NCBI GenBank assembly: GCA_039197065.1
Contig: JBCCUL010000011.1
Coordinates: 124,001 to 188,000, forward strand
Direction: 5' to 3'
DNA from: JANQPX01 sp039197065
GTDB taxonomy: Bacteria > Pseudomonadota > Alphaproteobacteria > Geminicoccales > Geminicoccaceae
Length of the DNA stretch: 64,000 bases
Made by a program: the position numbers and the translations under genes. The notes beneath the pieces are model-generated. The model was not told the DNA's origin and made no database searches. It worked only from the letters and a program-made list of their open reading frames with translations. Below are positions 1-8,208 of the stretch, in pieces. The first letter of the stretch is position 1. Each line of letters starts with the position of its first letter.

Positions 1-1
1 C

Positions 2-238
2 CGTGCTGGCGGCCTTGAGGGTGCGCCTGGACGCATCCGCATCACGGACCGGGCCGATGACATCCCAGGCAAGTGCGAAATTCGCATCGAACCGCAGGAA
101 CGACTGATCTTCGACACTCCCGGCGGCGGCGGTTTTGGCGATCCTCATGATCGCGACCCAGACGCCGTTGCTCGCGATCTCTCAAACGGCCTGATCAGCC
201 CTGAGGTGGCCGAGCGCATCTACGGACGACGATCATGA
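2..238 (+). CDS. Hydantoinase B / oxoprolinase family protein, C-terminal end (partial)
   Basis: Open from the left edge and ending at TGA 236-238, this frame gives 78 residues of the C-terminal end of a HyuB-type subunit. It carries the glycine-rich sequence TPGGGGFGDPHDRD and the tail ISPEVAERIYGRR, both usual in N-methylhydantoinase B / 5-oxoprolinase beta proteins, which open five-membered lactams with ATP. The same TPGGGGF motif closes the fused protein encoded at 2507-6109. The stop overlaps the next ATG (ATGA), so it heads or belongs to an operon with the aminotransferase and the racemase-like gene. The substrate cannot be told from this fragment. Confidence 0.8.
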   Translation, partial: RAGGLEGAPGRIRITDRADDIPGKCEIRIEPQERLIFDTPGGGGFGDPHDRDPDAVARDLSNGLISPEVAERIYGRRS

Positions 239-1308
239 TCCATGCGGTCTCGCATGTCGCCGCCATGGCGCCCTATGCGCTCGCTGATGCTGCGGTGCCA
301 GGCATGCGCTCGCTTGCCCAGAACGAAAGCGCCTTTCCCCCTAGTCCCGCTGCACTGGAGGCCGGCCGAAAAGCCGCTGACCAGTCCATGCTCTATCCTG
401 ACCCGGACTGGACTGAGCTACGCGCCGCGATCAGCGAGGTCTACGCCGTAACAGCCGGAAACATACTCATAGGTGCCGGCTCTATGGAGCTTATAAGTGG
501 CCTCATGTGCGCTTTTACTGGGCCGGGCGATGCGGTTCTGGGCTCCGCCCACGGTTATCTCTTTGTAGCGACAGCCTCGCAACAAACCGGCGCCAACTAT
601 CGAACGGCACCGGAGCCGAACGTCACGCTCTCCGTCGATCATGTGATTGCGGCGATCACCCCTGACGTGCGTATCGTCTTCGTCTGCAATCCCGGCAATC
701 CAACAGGCACCTCCGTCCCAAATGCCGAAATCGTTAGGCTACGCGAAGAGCTCTCAGACAATGTTCTGCTGGTCGTCGACCAGGCCTATGCCGAGTTCGA
801 CGAACAAGACGCGCGTCCGATCTTAGATCTGGTCGAACGCGGCGACACGGTGGTTCTGCGCACGCTCTCCAAGGCCTATGGCCTCGCCGGCGCACGAGTC
901 GGCTGGGGTCTTTTTCCGGAGCCTATCGGCCGCGAAGTGCGAAAGCTCCTCAACCCGAACAATGTCTCGATGGTCAGCCAGGCCATGGCCGTCGGCGCCC
1001 TGTATGACCAGGCGTATATGAAGCGGATCGTTGCGAACACGGCGGACATTCGAGAGCGCTTCAGCGCCCGCCTGACAGCAGGAGGCTATCTCATATCTCC
1101 GAGCCACACAAACTTCGTCCTGATACCTTTCGCAATGGCAAGAGCCGCAAGCGAGGCTAATGATCTTCTGCGCAGGGAAGGCTACATGCTGCGCGGTCTT
1201 GGCGGCTACGACCTGCCTCACTGTCTCCGCGCCACCATCGCCGAAGAAGAGGTGATGGACGCGGTCGCCGATATTCTCATACCCTACAAAGGCATAATCC
1301 ATGGTTGA
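235..1308 (+). CDS. HisC-like PLP-dependent aminotransferase
   Basis: A 357-aa fold-type I aminotransferase of the class I/II, histidinol-phosphate aminotransferase-like group. Visible motifs are CNPGNPTGT near residue 151, VVDQAYAEF near 180, and the PLP-binding lysine K213 in TLSKAYGLAGARVGWG. The ATG overlaps the stop of the upstream hydantoinase B gene by ATGA, and its own end overlaps the next start by 8 bp, so the three are co-translated. HisC itself normally sits with other his genes; here the neighbours are lactam hydrolase and racemase-like genes, so a catabolic amino acid or amide substrate is more likely. CobC (threonine-phosphate decarboxylase) has the same fold, but nothing local supports that. 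The exact substrate is unknown. Confidence 0.8.
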   Translation: MIHAVSHVAAMAPYALADAAVPGMRSLAQNESAFPPSPAALEAGRKAADQSMLYPDPDWTELRAAISEVYAVTAGNILIGAGSMELISGLMCAFTGPGDAVLGSAHGYLFVATASQQTGANYRTAPEPNVTLSVDHVIAAITPDVRIVFVCNPGNPTGTSVPNAEIVRLREELSDNVLLVVDQAYAEFDEQDARPILDLVERGDTVVLRTLSKAYGLAGARVGWGLFPEPIGREVRKLLNPNNVSMVSQAMAVGALYDQAYMKRIVANTADIRERFSARLTAGGYLISPSHTNFVLIPFAMARAASEANDLLRREGYMLRGLGGYDLPHCLRATIAEEEVMDAVADILIPYKGIIHG

Positions 1309-2041
1309 TGATCCACGCAGGGGTCACAAGATCGGCGTCCTCGTTCCCTACACCAACGTTAATCTCGAACCCGACATGATCATGATGTGCCCGAAAGGCT
1401 GCACCATGCATTTCGAACGGCTCGGCGACTACGACATCGACGCGATTCCCGGCTCCGATCAGATGACTGGCCTGGGCACCGCCGATATGAGCGAGACACT
1501 CCGGCTAATCGCAGGCATTCGGCCATCCGCGGTTCTTTATGGCTGCACGTCGGCGACCCTGACACACGGTCCAGACTTCGATAGCGATCTTGCGGAAAGT
1601 ATTGAGGATCGGTCGGGCGCCGTGTCGTTGACCGCCGCAGGTTCGCTTGTTCATGCCATTCGGGCGTTGGGCATCGCCAAGATCGGCTTCGCCTCCCCCT
1701 ATGTCGGCGAAGTCAACGACCGCGCGGTCAGCTTTCTCGCCGACGAGGGTATCGAGACCGTCAAACAGGCGGACATCGGTCGAGCCCTTGGCAATTACGA
1801 GCAAGGCGAATTGACGCCGGCAGAGGTATTTGATCTCGCCATGCGGGCCAATTCGCCCGCAGTCGAGGCGATCCTCCTTTCCTGCACGGACATGCGCGCT
1901 GTGGAGGCCATTGATGAGGTTGAGGCCGCTACTGGAAAGCCGGTGATCACGTCGAATCAGGCGATGATCTTCGCGCTCTGCAGGGCGCTGAACCTGCCTA
2001 GACCTGGCGGCGCGCCCGGACGCTTGTTTGAGAGGTTGTAG
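1301..2041 (+). CDS. Maleate isomerase / Asp-Glu racemase superfamily protein
   Basis: A 246-aa protein of the superfamily that includes maleate cis-trans isomerase, arylmalonate decarboxylase and aspartate/glutamate racemase. The opening IGVLVPYTNVNLEPD is typical of maleate isomerase-like members, and the two catalytic-type cysteines are present: C82 in YGCTSATLTHGP and C195 in LLSCTDMRA. Family enzymes act on small dicarboxylates or alpha-substituted acids by a cysteine-based proton transfer or thioester mechanism. It overlaps the aminotransferase by 8 bp, so it is the third gene of the hydantoinase operon and may act on its product. Whether it isomerises, racemises or decarboxylates cannot be decided from sequence. 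Confidence 0.78.
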   Translation: MVDDPRRGHKIGVLVPYTNVNLEPDMIMMCPKGCTMHFERLGDYDIDAIPGSDQMTGLGTADMSETLRLIAGIRPSAVLYGCTSATLTHGPDFDSDLAESIEDRSGAVSLTAAGSLVHAIRALGIAKIGFASPYVGEVNDRAVSFLADEGIETVKQADIGRALGNYEQGELTPAEVFDLAMRANSPAVEAILLSCTDMRAVEAIDEVEAATGKPVITSNQAMIFALCRALNLPRPGGAPGRLFERL

Positions 2042-2061
2042 CGCGCAGCACCCTCAATAAA

Positions 2062-2463
2062 TCACCCGGCCGGCGCATCGACGATTTCGGTTTCGAAGTC
2101 GGCGGGTGAGACGATCTCAAGCACTTCGAAGTCATCGGAGCAGGCGATTTCGCGATGCTTGATCATCGGCGTCTGCAGGATGGCATCGCCTTTCCTGATG
2201 GTATGCTCGCCCTGCCCTTCATATTCGAAGGTGGCCCAGCCATTCAGCACCATAACGAACTGGAAGTCGCATTTGTGGATATGCCACTGCTGCACCTTAT
2301 CCGCCTGCTTCTTGCCGTTCGCCTTAATGATATGGGCAATATAGTCACCATTCGTCCCATCTTTGATACCGAGATCCCGATGGTCAAAGATCTCCCGAAG
2401 CCCCGGCGTCCAAGACGCCTCACTCGCAAGATTGTGGACGAACTTCCAACCTCTGTCCGACAT
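2062..2463 (-). CDS. Cupin domain protein
   Basis: A 133-aa single-domain cupin. The first cupin motif is recognisable in QQWHIHKCDFQFVMVLNGWATFEYEGQGEHTIRKGD and the second in PMIKHREIACSDDFEVLEIVSP, with histidines placed for a metal site. A strong GGGAGGA Shine-Dalgarno run lies directly before the ATG at 2463. It follows the oxoprolinase-type gene by 43 bp on the same strand and converges with the racemase-like gene 20 bp away. Cupins of this size serve as small isomerases, dioxygenases or sensor domains; no function can be assigned beyond probable association with the lactam hydrolase. Confidence 0.8.
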   Translation of the reverse strand: MSDRGWKFVHNLASEASWTPGLREIFDHRDLGIKDGTNGDYIAHIIKANGKKQADKVQQWHIHKCDFQFVMVLNGWATFEYEGQGEHTIRKGDAILQTPMIKHREIACSDDFEVLEIVSPADFETEIVDAPAG

Positions 2464-2506
2464 TCCTCCCTCCCCCTTTTTCCTGGCTAAAATCCAAAGT
2501 CAACGG

Positions 2507-5500
2507 TCAGGGCCGCGCCCTGAAGCCTCCGCCGCCTGGAGTTTCCATGACGAAGACGTCGCCTGGCTGCATCTCGGTTTCGTCATTGCCTGCCAGCTCC
2601 TCGACCCGGCCATCGGCGCGCTCCACAGCATTTCGGCCTGGCGCACCAGGCTCGCCGCCGTCGACGCCGAAGGGCCTTGTGATCCGGTGCGAGGTTAGCA
2701 CGGTCGTGGTCATGGGCTCCAGAAAACGGAGACGCCGGACGATCCCGTCCCCGCCTGAATGTCGTCCCTTTCCGCCGGATTTCGGCCGGATTCGGAACTC
2801 CTCCTGGCGGACGGGATAGCGCCACTCCAGAACCTCGGGGTCAGTCATTCGGGTGTTGGTCATGTGGCAATGGACGGCGCTGGCGCCATCGAAGTCGGGA
2901 CCGGCGCCTGTTCCGCCGCAGATAGTCTCGTAGTTCTGATAGACGTCATTGCCATAGACGAAGTTGTTTACCGTTCCCTGCGAGCCGGCGATGACGCCGA
3001 GTGCGCCGTAAAGCGCATCGGTAATGCTTTGAGAAACCTCGGTATTTCCTGCGATCACCGCGGCCGGATATTGGACGTTGATCATCGATCCTTCAGGCGC
3101 AATGATCTCGAGCGCCTTCATGCAGCCCTCATTGAGGGGGATATCGTCGTCCACTAGTGTTCTGAAGACGTAGAGGACCGCGGCTTTGGTGACGGCGAGC
3201 GGGGCATTGTAGTTCTTCTCGTCCTGCGGCGACGTGCCGGTAAAGTCGATGACCGATGATCGCCTGGCCTTGTCCACACGGATGTCAACCTCGATTTTCG
3301 CCCCACTATCAAGGGGATAGCTGAACCGGCCATCCTTCAGCACATCGATGACGCGGCGCACCATCTCTTCGGCATTGTCCTGGACATGGCCCATATAGGC
3401 TTGGACCACATCGAGGCCGAAATGCGCGACCATCTTTCGGATCTCGGTGGCACCGGTTTCGTTGGCGGCGATCTGCGCCGTGATGTCAGCCATGTTCTGG
3501 TCGACATTGCGGCAGGGATATTTTCCGGATTTCAATAGGTTACGGGTTTCTTCTTCACGTAGCGTTCCTTGATCGACCAGCTTCCAATTGTCGATCAGCA
3601 CCCCTTCTTCTTCGATGTGGCGGCTGTCGGGCGGGGCGGAGCCGGGGGTTCGTCCGCCGATATCGGCATGGTGACCGCGTGAACCGACATAGAACAAGAT
3701 GCTCTCGCCAGCCTCGTCGAAGACGGGGGTTATGACGGTAACATCAGGGAGATGCGTGCCGCCGTTGAAGGGGGCGTTGAGCATGTAGACGTCGCCTGGA
3801 CGCATGTTTCCGGCGTTCAGCCTGGCGATGGTGCGGATCGAATCGCTCATGGATCCGAGATGGACGGGAACATGGGGCGCATTGGCGACGAGGGCACCTT
3901 CTGCATCGAAGAGCGCGCAGGAAAAGTCCAGCCTTTCCTTGATGTTAACCGAGTAGGCTGTGTTGGCGAGGGTTACGCCCATCTGCTCGGCGATCGACAT
4001 GAAGAGGTTGTTGAAGACCTCGAGCATGACGGGATCGACGGCCGTCCCGACGGCCTCGCGTGCGGCGCGCGGTTGAACGCGGCTTAGAAGAAGGTGGCCG
4101 AAGCGATTGAATTCGGCGCGCCATCCGGATTCGATGGCATTTGTGCTATTGGCCTCGACGATAATCGCCGGCCCGTCGATGACATGGCCTGGAGCAAGGT
4201 CGTCCCGATGGTAGAGCGGCACCTCACGCCAGGCGGAGTCACTCCACATTTCCACGGTTTCTCTGATGCTTAGCGAGTCTGCGCTGTCGGTCGCGCCGAC
4301 TTCGACCTCGCTGGCGACGTCCATCTTAGCGATGGCTTCGAGGGAGAGGGCTTCGACCACCAATTTGCGTTCGGGGACGGCGAAACCGAAGCGGGATATA
4401 TGCGCGTTTTCAAAGGCCTGATGCATCTCGCTCATACCGGCAAAATCCACGAGAAGCGGCTGGTGGGTGCCCTCATAGCGGATGTGGACTTTTCGGACTT
4501 TTTCGATGTTGTCGGCACTTATCCCCTGCCCTTCCAGCTCGGCGACGGCATCTTTCTCCAACTGATTGAATTTATTTGCCAAGTCCTCTTGTACATTCTG
4601 TGCCATTGGCACTTCGATTTGGGCTTCGCGCATGGCTCGTATGTCGGCGAGACCCATGCCATAGGCGGAGAGAACACCGGCGAAGGGATGGAGCAAAACC
4701 TTTGAAATACCTAAGGAATCTGCAACCAGGCAAGCGTGCTGCCCCCCTGCCCCGCCGAAGCAGTTCAGCGTGTATTCGGTGATATCGTAGCCACGCTGAA
4801 CGCTGATCTTCTTGATTGCGTTAGCCATGTTTTCGACAGCGATCCTTAAGAATCCTTCGGCGACGTCTTCAACTTTTGGTTTTTCGCCGTCGGCGGATTC
4901 GGCAATGTTTTCAGCCAGTTGTGAAAACTTCTTGCGGACGATGTCGGCGTCCAGCGGCTCGCTGGCGTCGGGGCCGAAGACCTCGGGGAAGTGGTCGGGC
5001 TGGATCTTGCCGAGGAGGACGTTGGCGTCGGTGACGGCCAGGGGACCTCCCCGTCGATAGCAGGCGGGACCTGGATTGGCGCCGGCACTGTCGGGGCCGA
5101 CACGATAGCGCGCGCCATCGAACACCAGGAGTGACCCGCCTCCGGCCGCAACCGTGTGAATATGCATCATGGGCGCCCGCATGCGCACCCCGGCCACCTC
5201 CGTCTCGAAGGCGCGTTCATAGACGCCATCGAAATGGGCGACATCGGTCGACGTCCCACCCATGTCAAATCCGATTAATTTATCGAAGCCGGCGATCCGG
5301 CCCGTCTGCACCATGCCGACGACACCGCCCGCCGGCCCGGACAGGATCGCATCCTTGCCCTGAAACAGACGTGCGTCTGTCAGGCCTCCGTTGGATTGCA
5401 TGAAAAGCAGGCGGCCGCCTCCACGGTTGACTTGGAGCTGGTCTGACACGCGGTCGACATAGCGGCGGAGGATTGGTGAGAGATAGGCGTCGACGACGGT

Positions 5501-6109
5501 GGTGTCGCCGCGGGAGACCAGCTTCATCAGGGGGCTGACTTCGTGACTGACAGACACTTGGGTAAAGCCAATCTCCTTGGCCAGGCTGGCGACCCTCGCC
5601 TCGTGGGCGGTGTAACGGTAGCCGTGCATGAAGGCGATGGCGACGGCGCGGATGCCGTCATTGCAAGCTTCTTGTAGAGCTTGTGCGGCGCGCACCTCGT
5701 CGAGAGGGGTGATGACGTCGCCGTGGGCGCCGATGCGCTCCTCGATCTCGGCGACGCGCTCATAGAGCATGGAGGGGAGGACGATTTCGAGGTCGAACAG
5801 CTTCGGGCGGTTCTGATAGCCGATCCGTAGGAGATCACCGAGCCCTCTGGTGATCAACAGAAGGGTTCTGTCCCCTTTTCTCTCCAGCAAGGCGTTGGTC
5901 GCAACGGTCGTCCCCATCTTGACTGAAGTGCCAGCCGGCACAGGCTCGCCGGGGGCGAGGGCCAAGACTTGCCTGACGCCCTGGACCGCGGCGTCGTCAT
6001 ACTGCTCGGGGTTCTCCGAGAGCAGCTTCAGGGTCTGGATCACACCATCCGGCGACCTCGCGACAATATCGGTAAAGGTGCCGCCGCGATCGATCCAGAA
6101 CTGCCACAT
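2507..6109 (-). CDS. Fused hydantoinase A/B (ATP-dependent 5-oxoprolinase type)
   Basis: A 1200-aa cytoplasmic enzyme with HyuA and HyuB parts in one chain, the arrangement of 5-oxoprolinase, which hydrolyses 5-oxo-L-proline to glutamate with ATP. The N-terminal half opens with DRGGTFTDIV, followed by QSNGG and GFDMGGTSTDVA, the actin/HSP70-like ATP-site motifs of HyuA; the HyuB half starts near residue 690 and ends in METPGGGGF. I chose ATG 6109 because a GAGG lies 8 nt upstream and the protein then begins directly with WQFWIDRGGTFTD; an upstream start would add 18 unconserved residues. It is probably co-transcribed with the cupin gene. Hydantoin or other lactams are possible substrates. The gamma-glutamyltransferase at 41-42.5 kb could supply 5-oxoproline precursors, which is only a suggestion. 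Confidence 0.88.
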   Translation of the reverse strand: MWQFWIDRGGTFTDIVARSPDGVIQTLKLLSENPEQYDDAAVQGVRQVLALAPGEPVPAGTSVKMGTTVATNALLERKGDRTLLLITRGLGDLLRIGYQNRPKLFDLEIVLPSMLYERVAEIEERIGAHGDVITPLDEVRAAQALQEACNDGIRAVAIAFMHGYRYTAHEARVASLAKEIGFTQVSVSHEVSPLMKLVSRGDTTVVDAYLSPILRRYVDRVSDQLQVNRGGGRLLFMQSNGGLTDARLFQGKDAILSGPAGGVVGMVQTGRIAGFDKLIGFDMGGTSTDVAHFDGVYERAFETEVAGVRMRAPMMHIHTVAAGGGSLLVFDGARYRVGPDSAGANPGPACYRRGGPLAVTDANVLLGKIQPDHFPEVFGPDASEPLDADIVRKKFSQLAENIAESADGEKPKVEDVAEGFLRIAVENMANAIKKISVQRGYDITEYTLNCFGGAGGQHACLVADSLGISKVLLHPFAGVLSAYGMGLADIRAMREAQIEVPMAQNVQEDLANKFNQLEKDAVAELEGQGISADNIEKVRKVHIRYEGTHQPLLVDFAGMSEMHQAFENAHISRFGFAVPERKLVVEALSLEAIAKMDVASEVEVGATDSADSLSIRETVEMWSDSAWREVPLYHRDDLAPGHVIDGPAIIVEANSTNAIESGWRAEFNRFGHLLLSRVQPRAAREAVGTAVDPVMLEVFNNLFMSIAEQMGVTLANTAYSVNIKERLDFSCALFDAEGALVANAPHVPVHLGSMSDSIRTIARLNAGNMRPGDVYMLNAPFNGGTHLPDVTVITPVFDEAGESILFYVGSRGHHADIGGRTPGSAPPDSRHIEEEGVLIDNWKLVDQGTLREEETRNLLKSGKYPCRNVDQNMADITAQIAANETGATEIRKMVAHFGLDVVQAYMGHVQDNAEEMVRRVIDVLKDGRFSYPLDSGAKIEVDIRVDKARRSSVIDFTGTSPQDEKNYNAPLAVTKAAVLYVFRTLVDDDIPLNEGCMKALEIIAPEGSMINVQYPAAVIAGNTEVSQSITDALYGALGVIAGSQGTVNNFVYGNDVYQNYETICGGTGAGPDFDGASAVHCHMTNTRMTDPEVLEWRYPVRQEEFRIRPKSGGKGRHSGGDGIVRRLRFLEPMTTTVLTSHRITRPFGVDGGEPGAPGRNAVERADGRVEELAGNDETEMQPGDVFVMETPGGGGFRARP

Positions 6110-6243
6110 GAAGATGCCTCGTTGGTTGGTGCCAACTTTCTGCGTAACGGAAGTCTCGATCAAACGCTAGGCGGCTGCGAATCAGCGCTCACTTCGAACT
6201 CAGGTGAGAAGTGGCTATAAATTCATAGTAATATACAATCGAA

Positions 6244-8184
6244 TTATTCATTCAGAGATCTAAACGTACCATCTGGCAAATGAAGACGAATCTCGCTCTT
6301 ATCGTCAGAAGAAGTTTCGATCAGAACTTTCCGATATAAATCTTCAATGCCCGCGAGAAATTCCCGGCCACTTGACCCAGGTAGCCTCTGGCTCATCAAA
6401 CGCATTGCCTTAGCGCCGTTACAACAGCAGGAATGTATGAAAGAAGCAGCAAACAATTCATTGTCATCCAGATTATGTGAAATTGCCATCACATTATACC
6501 AAGCCTCAAGGTCGCCTGGAACGATCAGCGCAGCAATCAAATAGCAGAAGGCTGCATTTGGTGGATCATCAAGCCTACTTCGGACGCCTCCCAAATTAAA
6601 CCAGGCTAGCGCGCATAGAGCGTCCTGTGAAATTGCGTTCTTACATAACTGTTCTAAATGTTCGTCATCACATGCTTCCGGAGACTCACACTGCCCCAGC
6701 ACAGCAAAAGCAGTTTGCGTCTTGCGTTTCTGATGACTGAGACCGGTAGCCTCCATCAAGAACCGAAGCGCGAGTAACTTTAGCTGCCACTCAGTGTCTC
6801 TCGTTTCAATGGTGGCAGTGCTCAGGTAGGCATTCCATTCTCTCTCGGCGCCAACATAATCGCCACAGAACATCAAACTATCTGCGTACAGTGGACGCAG
6901 TTTCAGTTTATTTGGAATCAATTTAATACTACAAGCATATGCTCTTGCCGCCACAGAAAAGTGACCAGACTCGAAGAATATGCCTGCTAATTCCTTCCAA
7001 AAATAGAATTTCTGCTTATAATCTTCACGAAATTCAGCAGCTTTACGGTAGTGATACACTGCTTTAGAAAATTTTCTTCTCGAAATAAGAAAATTTCCAC
7101 AATTATAGTGAACTATACCTCGCAAGTCATCATCGCGAGTTTTTTGGGCAATTCTCGTGTAGACCTCATAAAGAAATTTTTCTTCATCAGATGAAATATT
7201 TTTTCTATGCCTCAGAGAAATACTGTCTACAAAGGCTTGAACTTTTTGTGTATCAAAATTCTTACTCAGAAGGCTATCAGCGAGTTGAATTGCATGGGAG
7301 AAATGATTGGATTGGATAAAACAGGAGGCAATCAAGAGCAGCGTTTGTGGCGTTTCGCTCATTCGTGAGAGCTTCCAGAAATTTTTTAGAACTGCAAATG
7401 AAGGCTCTAAATGCCCGTGCAAGAAAATTGAAATCCCTATTGCCACACATATATCGTAGTGCGCTTCATTCAAAAATTGCTCTTTATTTCTGTAGCTGTT
7501 AGCAGTTATGGAGAATGTTTTCTCTCCTGCCATGTATATGGCAATTTCTTTCTTATAAAATTCTATTATATTTACACATATTTTTTGATCTATATTCTCA
7601 CCTATTTCAACAACATTTCGAATGGTTTCAATTTCCTCAAGAAGATTGATACGTATATGCTGCTGAGGGATATTTTCAGGCCATTTTCTGTCAAAATAGG
7701 TATAGAATCTGATAGGTAAGCTTATAGAAGTCGATCGTAGATCTCTAATCGCTTTATATTCGAGAAACAAATGTCGAGCTGTCTCAGCAGACCAGCGATG
7801 GTCTTCAATAAACCGTATTTTTATGTATTTGGAGCCACTTGGTTTGTTTGTAATCTCACATGTGTGTGCCCATCTAATGAAGAAGGAGTCTGATGGAACA
7901 TGGTAGAGTGCAATTATTATAGGAAGGTCGTGAGATAAATAATATTTGATATGCTCGATTCTTAGATTAACATATAACTTATTTCTTAAATCACTTTCGG
8001 TCGACTTCAGTTGTACCAAAAACTTTTCTGCTGTTGCATTTCCTTCGCTGTCGAATATCTCTACCTCGCCATCAATTCCATAATCTTTCGAGAGAGGCCT
8101 ATAAAGCCAGTCGTCGGGGAGAAGCTGCTGAAAAGCAACACTGGACTTGTCCTCAATGATGTGGCCTCGAGGTCGCTTGGGCAA
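6244..8184 (-). CDS. DUF4365 (nuclease-fold) plus TPR-like repeat protein
   Basis: A 646-aa protein starting at TTG 8184, with a GGGAGGAG Shine-Dalgarno just upstream. Residues about 8-130 match the DUF4365 pattern: KDYGIDGEVEIFD (D38, E40) followed by FLVQLKST (Q58, K60). This is the D...(E/Q)xK layout of PD-(D/E)XK nuclease-fold domains. The remainder is alpha-helical with TPR-like stretches, for example LAWFNLGGVRSRLDDPPNAAFCYLIAAL and LRGIVHYNCGNFLISRRKFSKAVYHYRKAAEF. The reading frame is strikingly AT-rich with codon use unlike its neighbours, which indicates recent transfer. It sits 24 bp downstream of pgm on the same strand. DUF4365 proteins occur in accessory and defence islands; a role as a stand-alone nuclease-type defence or stress protein is inference. 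Confidence 0.82.
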   Translation of the reverse strand: MPKRPRGHIIEDKSSVAFQQLLPDDWLYRPLSKDYGIDGEVEIFDSEGNATAEKFLVQLKSTESDLRNKLYVNLRIEHIKYYLSHDLPIIIALYHVPSDSFFIRWAHTCEITNKPSGSKYIKIRFIEDHRWSAETARHLFLEYKAIRDLRSTSISLPIRFYTYFDRKWPENIPQQHIRINLLEEIETIRNVVEIGENIDQKICVNIIEFYKKEIAIYMAGEKTFSITANSYRNKEQFLNEAHYDICVAIGISIFLHGHLEPSFAVLKNFWKLSRMSETPQTLLLIASCFIQSNHFSHAIQLADSLLSKNFDTQKVQAFVDSISLRHRKNISSDEEKFLYEVYTRIAQKTRDDDLRGIVHYNCGNFLISRRKFSKAVYHYRKAAEFREDYKQKFYFWKELAGIFFESGHFSVAARAYACSIKLIPNKLKLRPLYADSLMFCGDYVGAEREWNAYLSTATIETRDTEWQLKLLALRFLMEATGLSHQKRKTQTAFAVLGQCESPEACDDEHLEQLCKNAISQDALCALAWFNLGGVRSRLDDPPNAAFCYLIAALIVPGDLEAWYNVMAISHNLDDNELFAASFIHSCCCNGAKAMRLMSQRLPGSSGREFLAGIEDLYRKVLIETSSDDKSEIRLHLPDGTFRSLNE

Positions 8185-8208
8185 AAGACTCCTCCCGCAA
8201 ACTGATAC

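Noticed and set aside
235..1308. HisC-like aminotransferase as CobC, the threonine-phosphate decarboxylase of B12 synthesis
   Set aside because: Same fold, but it is 17 kb from the cob cluster and co-translated with hydantoinase and racemase-like genes.
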